64,000 bases of DNA from Nymphaea colorata. Taxonomy: Eukaryota > Streptophyta > Magnoliopsida > Nymphaeales > Nymphaeaceae. Where the stretch lies: positions 21,113,934-21,177,933 of the forward strand of contig NC_045138.2 in NCBI RefSeq assembly GCF_008831285.2, read 5' to 3'. Shown piece by piece: positions 12,551-22,700 of the stretch (within the stretch, counting starts at the first letter, position 1; each line of letters starts with the position of its first letter). The notes beneath the pieces were generated by a model that was not told where the DNA came from, did not search any database, and was given only the letters and a program-made list of their open reading frames with translations. The position numbers were made by a program, and so were the translations under genes.

Positions 12551-13740
12551 TTATATAGATTGACCAATCTCTTCAAACTGTAATTTTTGGAAAGCATTTT
12601 GAAATAATACTTTTGTGATTCGGAAGAAAAATGCGTATGGACCGAATATGATAAAAACGAAGGTTGGTTTCGTCGTTTTTATCGGTGGCGGAATCCGATT
12701 CCCGCCGGCCTTTTTATCAGGTTCTTCTAGGTGGCCCTGACTGATCCGCCGATGAAAGAGACTGCGATCAGGGAACAAGAGGAAGGAAGGAAAGAAGGAA
12801 GAAGATCCAAAATGTATCGGATGCAGACAACCCACATGGAGAATTGCAGGAAAATTAATCGAGCAGGCGATAGGTCGGTACTCGGTAGTACTGGACGCTG
12901 CAAATGAAACGCTCGATCTCTCTCTACTCGGTCTGTGAATCACATGCGGTCCATGGTGGGGAAGGGGGGGCGCTCTGCTTTGTCGCCTGCCGCTGCAGTA
13001 ATGGCGGAGCTACGCGATAAACGAGTACTGCGTGAGGGAGGACGTCGCCGAGGAGCTAGCGGGAAGGGATGACGACAAGAGGGGAGTCGCCGAGTCGATA
13101 ACTAAGGAGCAGATCATATCAGCAACTGTGGCTGGACCTGTACTCGACCTGGGGACTCAGCAATAGAGAAGGGTACTGCGGAAGGGGGGGAGAAGAAGAG
13201 CCGGGAAAAAGAGAATGAGCCAAGGGGGGAGAAGAAGGAGGGGCAGCAGCAGGTCCCCCCCGGAAATGGCGCTGACACAGACCTGATGTGGAAGGGCATT
13301 ACTGTTCGATGATGCTCTCAGAGAGGGAGGGGAGAATGGTGTGGAAGCTCTCAAGGCCGCAACTAGTCATTAATGGCTTCCCTCTCCTTTTCTCTATCTA
13401 ACTGTGCGGCGTCTGCAAATTGCTGACAGCGATTGCATGATTGAAAGGGAGAGGGAGAGAGAAGGTAGGGTCGGGGGATATGGTAAAAAGTGGGGGAGGG
13501 ATGATGTTAACAACCAACCAACGAGGGAATGCAATTCTCGACTGCGATAATGGCGAACAGAGACAAGGCAGAGCCATCCACCATGTCCCTTACCAGATGC
13601 CAAAGCAGAGACATAAAGCAGAAACCGATGGCTACGGCGACTATAAATGCTTTCTTCCGCGCTCCTCTTTCTCTTTCTCTTTCTCCCCACAAACAAATTA
13701 AGGGCAAAGGGGCGCACTGATAAGTGATAAGAACTCACCA
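12551..13740. other. GC-richer island without a recognised gene
   Basis: Base composition rises sharply against the AT-rich surroundings, with purine-rich runs such as GGAAGGAAGGAAAGAAGG. Several overlapping open frames of 60-130 codons exist on both strands, but none reads like a known domain and they overlap each other. It could be the promoter/leader or a non-coding exon of an unrecognised transcript. I make no gene call. Confidence 0.35.
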
Positions 13741-15037
13741 AATTTTAGTTTTGATGTGTAGTTCCAGTTTTGTGAGTTGAGAAACTTAGGTCAATAAAGT
13801 TAAAATAGTTAATCATAGTTCATAGATTTATGGATTCCTCTGTCCAAGATTGGACAGGGAAATCCTTCGGCCTCTCACAAGATGCATTGCATTGAAAGAA
13901 ATTCACTCAAGCTTTCCTTGAAATATGGTAACTATGCAGAAATCTTACTTTTTATCTGCCTCACTTACTTTTTATTATATGTAATTTGGTGAAATGAAGA
14001 TGATATGCAAAAGAAATTGTCAAGTTGTTAGGAGTGACATATGTATCTATGAAGATGAACATACTAACTTATGCCATCTATGCTTATTCAAAGTTATGCC
14101 ATAGCATTTATTTTTTTGCAAAATGTGAATGAACATATGTTTACGAGTTTTTAATCAAATTAGAATCACTTGTTATGACAATTTCTTGGCCAATGTTACA
14201 ACTGCTCACTCATATTTGACAAAAATCCCCAAAAACGAGTCTTCGCCAGTGTTACTTGGGGGCGTTTGATTATTATGGAATTAAAACGCATGGATTTGAT
14301 GTGGGTCACACTTTTACTAACGTGGTAAAAAGATCAAATGGTAAAATTAATGGTTCATCAAACGAATGATTCTAAGTCAGCCTTAAGGTCCATATTTAAA
14401 ATCCTTATTTTATTTTTTTTTGGCATTAAAAAAATAGTTGGTTTTAAATTCGAAAGAGTGGGCCTGATCTTAAATCCACAATTTTCAAAATCCTAATAAA
14501 GTTTATCTAAATGCCCTGTTATTTTTTTGTTACTTGAAAGGGCAATGAGTATTTACCATCGTACGTTGGTGTGTCTGAATGTTCAATTTTCAAAATTTTA
14601 TATTTTTTAATTCAATTAATGGCATGCACCAATAAAAAAACTAACTATATAAAAAATACTTTGATTTTCCGGTTGTCAAATTCTGGTGCAATATGAAGCA
14701 GTTCATGTTCCCGGCCGTCAAATACAGAATTAATTAGCATTTACATCTACCATTTAATTTAATGCATATCCTTTATTAAGTAATTACTAATAACGCTTTA
14801 TGTTGGTTGCTGGGGCAAACAAATCATGTTACACGAATATTAAGCAGATTTAAATCAAACAACATTATGTATAGTAATTTAACCTTAAATATATGATCTT
14901 AAGAGCGATTTGATGAGAAACAGAGATTACATTAATTAGTCATTTTTCTACTTTAATAATATTTTTTAATAACCAAAACATGAACTGCTCTAGCGTCAAA
15001 TTTGTGATGGTAGCAAAATCAAACTCTCATATTTGTG

Positions 15038-15039
<2 letters not shown>

Positions 15040-15070
<31 letters not shown>
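15040..15070. repeat. (AT)n microsatellite
   Basis: Uninterrupted AT run. Confidence 0.95.
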
Positions 15071-15074
<4 letters not shown>

Positions 15075-15483
15075 CAATCTAATGAACAACCATATTAGTT
15101 CAATCCATTATAGTTGCATCATGAATTTTGACTGCTCCAACTATGTTCACTTTCCCTTATCGAATATTATTTGCTATTGTACTGTCCAAACAACCCCTCT
15201 TATTGGAAGGGGTTAGAACGAAAATACCTTTTTCTACTTCTACACCCACGAAAACTCCTTTCCAGATTTTGCATTCAATTGTGGGAATATGATAATTTCA
15301 TTCATGAATTATTAGATAAGATAGATTAATTAAATATAAATAAAAAATAAAAGCCATCGAGTCACCTTTACCAAGATCTTCAGCCTATCCCGAAACCGGT
15401 AAAACATTATATTACAAGTAATTTTCTATTCTATTGAATGACACCTGCTTAGGCCTATACAAGGAACAAGAAAGGAAGAAAGG

Positions 15484-15486
<3 letters not shown>

Positions 15487-15516
<30 letters not shown>
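15487..15516. repeat. (TA)n microsatellite
   Basis: Uninterrupted TA run. Confidence 0.95.
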
Positions 15517-15519
<3 letters not shown>

Positions 15520-15937
15520 TGCAGATAAAATATGTTACCAGATAGTTAAAAATTAAAAATATATAGCTAGAGTTGATGGCATTTTTAACCATTTTGTCAT
15601 GTATACAAGAGAGATCGAGACATGTTCCAACATCTACCCATACAGCACATTCTTGATTGGCCCCATTTGTTACACAAGAGACAGTGGCATGAAAAACCAA
15701 CAAGAGGAGGGGCCAACTATATATGTAAAAGCATTCCCCCACTGGTCCATTTGATGTTGTTTGTTCTAATCTCTTCCAAAGATGTTTTAGCATGCATTGA
15801 ATGAGATCAGATGCAGAAAAACAGATGTTGGGATGCATGAACTCTCCTTTCCCTTGCCATGAAACCCACAAATTAATTTAGTTGATTGCCGCGCCTTAAC
15901 TTGGCCAATATGGGTAGTTTGGCAGCAAGTACATTCA

Positions 15938-16850
15938 TTCTGGAAGCATCCCATGAATCTACCAAAAAAATTACGGCATATTCATATGACACGAACTAGT
16001 ATCGTATGAATATACTACAATTTTTAAAACAAATTCATGGATGACATACGAATCATTGTTAAAGTGTTCCATGAATCTACCAACAAAATTGCGGCATATT
16101 CATATCACACACACTAGTATCATATGAATATACTCTAATTTTTAGAACATATTCATAGATGACAAACAACTCATTCTGGAAGTGTTCCATGAATCTACCA
16201 AAAAATTTGTGGCATATTCATATGACACGAACTAGTATAGTATGAATATGCTACAATTTTTAGAACAGATTCATGGATGACGTATAATTTTTAGAACAGA
16301 TTCATGGATGACATACGACTCATTCTGAAAGTGTTCTATGAATCTACTAACAAAATTGCGGCATATTCATATGACACGAACTAGTATCATATGAATATAC
16401 TCTAATTTTTAGAACAGATTCATAGATGACAAACAACTCATTCTGAAAGTGTTCCATGAATCTACCAACAAAATTGCGGCATATTCATATGACACGAACT
16501 AGTATCATATGAATATACTCTAATTTTTAGAACAGATTCATAGATGACAAACAACTCATTCTGGAAGTGTTCCATTAATCTATAAAAAAAATTGCGGCAT
16601 ATTTATATGACACAAACTAGTATCATATGAATATACTCCTATTTTTAAAACAAATTCATAGATGACATACGACTCATATATACTCCTATTTTTAGAACAA
16701 ATTCATAGATGACATACGACTCATTTTGAAAGTGTTTCATAAATCTACCAAAAAAATTCCGGCATATTTATATGACACGAGCTGAACAAGTATTGTATAA
16801 ATATACTCCAATTTTTTCAAACAAATTCATAGATGACAAATGACCGCTTA
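15938..16850. repeat. Seven-unit tandem repeat, period about 118 bp
   Basis: The landmark CATGAATCTACC (or a one- or two-base variant) recurs near 15952, 16070, 16188, 16335, 16453, 16572 and 16736. Steps are 118, 118, 147, 118, 119 and 164. The two longer steps carry extra internal duplications of about 30 and 46 bases (TTTTTAGAACAGATTCATGG type). Each unit holds an imperfect palindrome, CATATTCATATGA...TCATATGAATATAC, around CACGAACTAGTA. No coding frame. This is a local satellite-like array. Confidence 0.9.
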
Positions 16851-17035
16851 ATGCTTTGGCAGGTTGTAGATCTTTGGCTGAAGGACCCAAAAAAAAAAAC
16901 CCAAAAAGATTCTTAGAACTATTGTGTTGGAGCAAGGGAAGAAGTTGGTTTGTATACTCATCAATCATCTGTTCTTCTTTTGTTCTTCTACACAAGAAAG
17001 TTGCTTTTGACATCGTTGCACTGCAACTTCACGGG

Positions 17036-17455
17036 TAGGAACGTCAATAAGTCGAAGTGCATCACATGCATGACTGAATTGCTTTAAGAAAGGTCGGATA
17101 TGGAAAAATATCCAACATCCCATGGAGAAATCGGATCATGTTCAGATCTAATAAACGGAGACTTGGTTTGAAATGAATATTCGATTGGATTCGTATTCAG
17201 ATTCATTTTCAAACAAATATTCTAGATCAAATTGTCCACACTTTTTGAAGTCAGTTGTACCATATCATAATGCGGTTCGGATTATATAAAAGTCTGATTC
17301 GGGGGTCAGATGTGAAAACAGAAATCGGGTTCGGGTCAGATTCAGATTGGGAATTTAAAAATCGGTTGATATATGATGTAAACATCTCTTTATTTGTATA
17401 CTAATCGAAATTTAAATCCGAATATGTGAATATCTGATAATGTTGGGTACGTCCT
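17036..17455. mobile_element. GGGATGT-family dispersed repeat, copy 3
   Basis: Opens TAGGAACGTCAATAAGTCG and closes GTTGGGTACGTCCTA, with inverted ends. The inside is rich in ATTCGGATT/GGATTCGTATTC words shared with the other copies. Confidence 0.5.
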
Positions 17456-17487
17456 ATTTGTCTACATAGCATAAAACTCCAAGGCTA

Positions 17488-17710
17488 GTACAGACGTATT
17501 CATACTTTGGCTTGTCATGAGTTGCAAAATCTGGCTGTTTTCTTGACAGGTAAAGCCCAACTCATCTCCCTTTCACAATCGAGCAAAGGTCACATGCTTT
17601 GCACTTTGACTCGGACATCCCGGCCTCAACAATTTTCTCCTCTCCTATTTAAAAATTTGAGACTTTGTATCTCAATTCAAACACGATGGTAATAAAGAAT
17701 ACGTCTGTAC
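17488..17710. mobile_element. 223-bp non-autonomous element with perfect 14-bp terminal inverted repeats
   Basis: GTACAGACGTATTC at 17488-17501 is the exact reverse complement of GAATACGTCTGTAC at 17697-17710. The interior contains no long open frame with known motifs. The size and terminal repeats fit a MITE. The immediate flanks (TA before, AT after) give no clear target duplication, so the superfamily is undecided. Confidence 0.7.
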
Positions 17711-17714
17711 ATAA

Positions 17715-17960
17715 TCAGAGTCGAGCTCTGTCAGTTCAACTCGACTCGACTCATATATAGCTAGGCTGGAGCTCGAATCGAGCTGCACAAGGTGAACTAG
17801 TTCAAGTTCGTCCACCAACTCCCCATTTGACTTGAAGTTTGAAAAGTACAAAGTCGACTCGTCTATAAGATCAAGGTCTCTGTTAAGCTCGAGTTCGACT
17901 CGTTACAAACGAGTAGAGCTTAACCGAGCAAGTTTGAGTCAAACTCGAATTGGCTCGACT
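17715..17960. repeat. TCGACTCGA/GAGCTCGA-rich dispersed repeat
   Basis: Dense in related words: GAGTCGAGCTC, CTCGACTCGACTC, GAGCTCGAATCGAGCT, AAGCTCGAGTTCGACTCG. Their self-complementarity makes the whole tract prone to folding. A shorter related patch (GAGTCGAGTCAAATTAACCG) is near 45820. Confidence 0.6.
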
Positions 17961-17989
17961 CATTTAGAAAATGAGTGAGATAGAGAGAG

Positions 17990-19150
17990 CAGATGCAGCC
18001 AAAGGGACTGGGGGCGTTTAACATTGAACCTAATTTTGGACAGAAGGCGGGTCACACCCACATGCCCGCACATATGCGGGAGGTCTTTGTTGGTGCCTCC
18101 ATGAAAAAGAAAACAAGGGATCTAAAAGAGGAGGACAAGGCGAATACCATAAAAGCGATGTGGTGGGTGCCCCCAACAACAGCACATGAATGGGCAGATG
18201 GGCCCCTGAAAAGGCTGACCCACCACCCTCCTAGGCCCCAGCCCATGAGAGAGAAAAAGATGAGACCCAGCTGTCGCCAGCCATGGCCGCCCGCGTACCC
18301 TTTCAATCCACAGAGATCAGAAAGAGGGAGAGAGACTTTTTTGGAACTCAGAGGCTCGATGGGGAGACGACGGCCGGATCTCTATCTCTCTGGTCAAGGC
18401 TGGCTGTCCTTGACAGGCATTGCCATCACTCGCCCGCCACAGCTTTTCGCTTCTTTTGTTTCTCCCTTGTTATGATGCCAACCTTCCATTCCCAACAACG
18501 TCCCTTTCATCAACACTTTGGAGAGAGAGGGATTGTCTGTTTTCAAAAATTAGCAAAAGAAATTCGCTTCTTTCTTGAGAGAAACATCTGGCGCATCTAA
18601 TGATTCCATTTTGAAGCAGGTCCTCCTGAAAATCCCAGTTAAGAATCAGGCTTTAGTTTCCCCCCAATCAAGGATGGATGGGACGACCTTGAAGCGTTGC
18701 AGGAAAGCAGGTTGAATCAGCCGAAACCATCAATCCATTTCATCTTCAGATGTTCTGGAAAATTTTCTTCTTCTTAATTATTATACATAGAATTTGTCAG
18801 AGATTATTTTTAGAATAATGTTTTGCAGGAGCTTGGCTGGCTGCAGAGAAGGAGAAGTGGGGAGTTCCCGGAACGCTGCTCATTTGGGTTGTCGACCCGA
18901 CCTCCTCTTCTCATGATGTGCTTCACGATCCCCACCGCCGCGACCACCACCACCACCGTCAGACCAGAAGCGGCCGGCCGGCCGGCCATAAAGGAAGAAA
19001 CAGGGAAAGGGCAGAAGAAAAAAGAGGGAACCAATGAGTCAGAGGGATGTTTGTATAAAGGGAATAAAATGATGGCCCCTCGAAAAGACTGTCTTTTTAA
19101 GAGCACAAACTCCCAAGTTGAGTGAGTTGAGCCTTTTAGAGGTTGAATGG
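17990..19150. other. GC-richer island without a confident gene
   Basis: Composition shifts up as at 12.6-13.7 kb. Open frames occur on both strands (for example 160 codons at 17993-18475 +), without recognisable domains. CCCGCACATATGCGGG near 18065 is a perfect palindrome. GGCCGGCCGGCCGGCC occurs at 18972-18987. It may be the promoter/leader of an unrecognised transcription unit or a non-coding RNA. Confidence 0.35.
18810..18989 (-). CDS. Possible small single-pass membrane protein (uncertain)
   Basis: A 59-codon frame starting MAGRPAASGL, then the hydrophobic segment TVVVVVAAVGIVKHIM, then basic RRGGR and a short tail ending KTLF. The layout (N-terminal hydrophobic helix followed by positive charges) would suit a small membrane protein. 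I recognise no family, though, and valine runs can arise from GTC/GTG repeats: the opposite strand reads ACCACCACCACCACC. An upstream in-frame ATG would extend it to 98 residues. Treat as a candidate only. Confidence 0.2.
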   Translation of the reverse strand: MAGRPAASGLTVVVVVAAVGIVKHIMRRGGRVDNPNEQRSGNSPLLLLCSQPSSCKTLF

Positions 19151-20399
19151 TATTGCATGGTGAGCAGGCAAAGGGCGTGTGAGGAAGGGAGACGATTCGT
19201 GGGAGAAATCATGAAGGGGGAAAGAATCTGATGAGAGAGAGAGAGAGAATATGATGGAGTCTGCCATAAAATTGAGCAAAATGTCCACCACCAGAATCAT
19301 GGCTTCCAGAAGGGCTTATAATTGCCGTCCTTTTTAATACTTTAAACAAAGAAAAAGCCCATCTGTAATAATTTAGTTTAAAGGAAAAACAGAGACGAAG
19401 GTTGGCACTGCGCGTTCAGTAGCATCTCGGTACTGTAATAGTAATCAATACGCGCGCAAGAAACCGGTTCCTGCCTCCTTTTGTCTTAGCTAGAGCCAGA
19501 CATAGCATCTTCATTTTCAGAGAAAAAGAGAGAGAAAATCATAATTCTTCTTCTTCTTGCTCCTGCAACAGTAACAAACAAGGCTTCCATTAATGGAAGA
19601 GTCTGCCACTCAAGAATCAAGATGCAGAGATGGGGAGCGCTTTTCCATGTTGGGTAAAGTTTCTTTCTTCAATTCATGCATTCATCCACTTTACAATATC
19701 AAGACCAGCAGAGCATATTAAGAAAAACGAACATAAAAAGAAAAAAGAACGAAGATATTCAAAAACTCGCCCTCCACTGCCGGGATCACCATCTCCCACT
19801 CTTCATCCTCCCCCTCCTCCCAAAAATTCTCCTCTTTTTTTCCTTGCTCCTATCTAAATCTATACAAGAAGAAAAGCAAGCCCAAAGCTTGCTTCCCCTT
19901 TAATCAAAACTTCTAATCAAGAGAAAAGAGTAACAAAGAAAGTAAGCAATCCCGCAAATTGAACCCAAAAACCAGAAAAATATGAAAAAAACAAAGGATT
20001 TTTACTCTTTCTTCCTAAACTGCGAATCTCGATATATGTTGTTTTTAACGTTATTCTCATTTCTTTTTTTACGTCGATCTATTCTCTATGTTGACTCTCT
20101 CTCTCTGCAGCTAGCCATAGCTTGCCAGCCATGTATACATCTTTGGCAATAAACAATAATAATAATACTAAGAAAATACCAAGCGACAACCAAGCAAGCT
20201 TCCTCTCCCTCCCTCATCTTCCTGATTCTGCGACGTATCCGGAATGGCGGGGGCCGGTTGCAGAGGAGGTGGAGGTGGCGGAAGAGATGGGGGCTCGGCC
20301 ATTCTATCTCTCTAGTCTTGTTTCTTTACTCCCCTGCCCTCTTTCTGTTCTTTTTTTTTTGCCTTAATGGGGAGGAGGTTGGCTATTGTTTTGTGTGGT
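19151..20399. other. Intergenic and 3' flank of the BPS1-like gene
   Basis: No coding exon recognised. The part next to 20400 is presumably the 3' UTR of the minus-strand gene. A CT run precedes CTGCAG near 20095-20110. Confidence 0.45.
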
Positions 20400-21431
20400 C
20401 TACCGCTGCCGCCGGGTGCAGATGTCGAGGAGCTTCTTCCTGCCCTCGACGATCTCGTCGAAGAAGTCGTCCAGCTGCGCCACCACGGCCTCCAGCCCGG
20501 CCTTGAACGACCCGAAGCACTCCCTGAGCGTCTCTACCTTCTCGGAGACGGCCGACACCGCCGTATCGGCTTTCCCCTGAGCCCGCAGGTCCAACAGCGC
20601 CCAGATGTCGTCCATCACCGCCTGAGATCGCCTCAGCTCGTAGAGGAGGATCGCCGGCGGCCTCGCTCCTCCACCGCCGCCGATGCGCTCGATCTCTGCC
20701 GCCGCCCGGCGGTGAAGCCCCGAACCGAAGCAGAGACAGCAGCCTTCCTCTTCCTCCTCAGGCGAAGAGCACCCGCCCATGGAGGCGCCAGAGCCGGAGG
20801 GAGGAGAGTAGTGGGCGAGGCCCCAGAGTAGGAGGATGAGGAGGAGGGAGCTGGCGTTGCTCATGGCGAAGAGCACACCTCGGAAGCCGTTGAACTTGCC
20901 GGCCGAGCCAACGCGGCGGCCCTCGAAGCGGACGAGGTCGCCGATGCGGGCGTCGACGAGGGCTTTGTTGTCCTCCTCAAGGCTAACGGCCTCCCGCCGG
21001 CAGCCGGAGATGCTTCGCATGACCTGTCGGCAGAGGGCGGGCGCGGAGGCGGAGGACCACCACCGGCCGTCGGTCATGAGCGGCAGGGCGGCCTCCACGG
21101 CGGCCTGGTATCCCTCGAGCCCCGAGGCCGCCGACTTGAGGACGTGGCAGGCGCTCCACAGCTTGGCGCTCTCGTCCATGTAGTCGTCCAGCCACTTGTC
21201 CCCAGCAGGCAGCCGCAGGCTCTGCACCAGCCGCACGAGCTCCCCGTGCAGCGACCGCAGCAGCCCCAGCGCCTCGTTCACCCATCTCGCGCTCATGAAG
21301 CAGTCGTCGTCGTCGTCCTCCCCCCCTCCCACTCCGCCGCCGCATCCCCTCCCCTTCGACGCTATGCTCTCCTCCAGATCCTCCATCCCTCTCCTCAGCT
21401 TCGCATAGAATCCACTGATCGACGCTTCCAT
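20400..21431 (-). CDS. BPS1/ROH1-like family protein
   Basis: Single-exon frame of 343 residues, close to the roughly 350 of Arabidopsis BPS1, with much higher GC than its surroundings. An N-terminal helix FYAKLRRGMEDLEESI is followed by a Gly/Asp-rich linker (about 28-43). Next comes the family-like block MSARWVNEALGLLRSLHGELVRLV (46-69) and DKWLDDYMDESAKLWSACHVL (78-98). A hydrophobic stretch GVLFAMSNASSLLLILLLWGL (185-205) may be a membrane segment. The C-terminal helix LEAVVAQLDDFFDEIVEGRKKLLD (313-336) matches the family pattern. BYPASS1-type proteins restrain a root-derived mobile growth-arrest signal, and ROH1 binds exocyst subunit Exo70. Which role this paralogue has cannot be told from sequence. 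The many + strand frames over it are shadows. Confidence 0.75.
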   Translation of the reverse strand: MEASISGFYAKLRRGMEDLEESIASKGRGCGGGVGGGEDDDDDCFMSARWVNEALGLLRSLHGELVRLVQSLRLPAGDKWLDDYMDESAKLWSACHVLKSAASGLEGYQAAVEAALPLMTDGRWWSSASAPALCRQVMRSISGCRREAVSLEEDNKALVDARIGDLVRFEGRRVGSAGKFNGFRGVLFAMSNASSLLLILLLWGLAHYSPPSGSGASMGGCSSPEEEEEGCCLCFGSGLHRRAAAEIERIGGGGGARPPAILLYELRRSQAVMDDIWALLDLRAQGKADTAVSAVSEKVETLRECFGSFKAGLEAVVAQLDDFFDEIVEGRKKLLDICTRRQR

Positions 21432-22700
21432 CTTCTTCCCCTTCTTCTCTCTCTCTCCTTTTCCAGACTCCTCCTCCCCTTCTCTCCTCTTCCCTCGACT
21501 GTATTGGATTCGATCCTCTTCTCAGTCGCCTCGCTCTCTCCTCTATCTACAGAGGAAGACAGTCGGGATGGGGAGGATGGAGAGGCAGTGGGGTGGATGG
21601 GCTTCGGCTGCGGAGAGCTCGTAATTATAGGGAGGGAGGAGGAGATTGGATTGCGGGGAGGATTGGAGGAAAGAGCGTGCATGCATGGAAGTAATGATGA
21701 GTGTCGCCCATGGGGGAGGAGGGAGGGAGACGATTGAGAATCTTGGTATTGTTTTAAAAAGGAGAGGGAAGGAAACCCAGTTCTCTAATGATGGTTTTTC
21801 TCCTTTTCTTCTCTCTCTCTCTCTCTGTCTAGATGGGATTTTCCTCCTTTTTCTTTCCTCTTTTTCTGTTTCTTCGGTTTCTGGAAGGGAGGGGAAGGGA
21901 TGACAGCGATGGTGGTGGTAGTGCTGCTGCTCCTGCTCCTGCTGCCGGTGGTGGTGGTGGTGAGGTTCAAGATTTCTCAGGTTGGTGGACGAGGAAGGAA
22001 TGATGGTAGTTTATGGGGAGGAGAGAGAGAGGCAGAGGGTTTTTGACCGGCCGGAGTTTCGAAGAGAGATCATGGAGATTCTGGTTGGACGTCGGGCAGA
22101 GGGAAAAATTGATCGAGGGAAAAAGGAAGGTGGGGGAGAGAGGAATGTGGGGTTGGACGTCCTGGCTGGGGAAGATCAGAGGGGAAGGGGCGAGGGCTTG
22201 TTTTTTCCTTTTGATTCTGCCTGCCTGCCTGCCGGAAACAATTAAATGTGTGCCGAGGGGTGAGGAGGGGACCCACCCCAAATCATGCCCCCGTTCTGTG
22301 GGGCCCTGCCCGAGCCTACTCTGCATCTCCACCGTCCATTGCTTGCGTTCAACGGTGAGAGATTCAGAGTTGTACATGCGTGTTGTAGGGTCGGATGAAG
22401 AATATATGCTCGAGTGTCTCTCCAGCCGGCCAGCCAGCCAAAGGGAAAGAGAGAGAGAGAAGGAGAGGCTTCTGTACTTGGGTATTTGTAAAATTTCACA
22501 AAGTGGGGATTGACTGAAAGTGGGGTTTGTGATGGAATGTGTGTGAACGTAGCGCCTTTTTAGGCTTTTAGTTCGAAGAAGATGAAGAAGGAGAGGAAGA
22601 AGAAAGAGGAGGAAGGAGGAGAAGAAGGGAAAAGAAAATAGTTGGAAAAAGGAAAAGTTGGTGTATCGGCATTATGAGGAAGATACATGATGATGATGAT
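21432..22700 (-). promoter_or_regulatory. Leader/promoter region of the BPS1-like gene
   Basis: On the minus strand this is pyrimidine-rich (the + strand reads GGAGAGGAGAGAGA, and AAGAAGATGAAGAAGGAGAGG at 22577-22597). That is typical of a long plant 5' leader or core promoter. Frames on both strands here are low-complexity and not called. No clear TATA box was found. Confidence 0.4.

Larger units (their letters stand above)
13741..15935. other. Intergenic, AT-rich
   Basis: Contains (AT)n at 15040-15070 and (TA)n at 15487-15516. No coding exon recognised. The 138-codon minus-strand frame at 15455-15871 runs through the TA repeat and is not believable as a protein. Confidence 0.5.

Noticed and set aside
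20836..21737. Plus-strand frames of 115 and 197 codons over the BPS1-like gene
   Set aside because: GC-rich antisense shadows. The minus-strand frame carries the family motifs.
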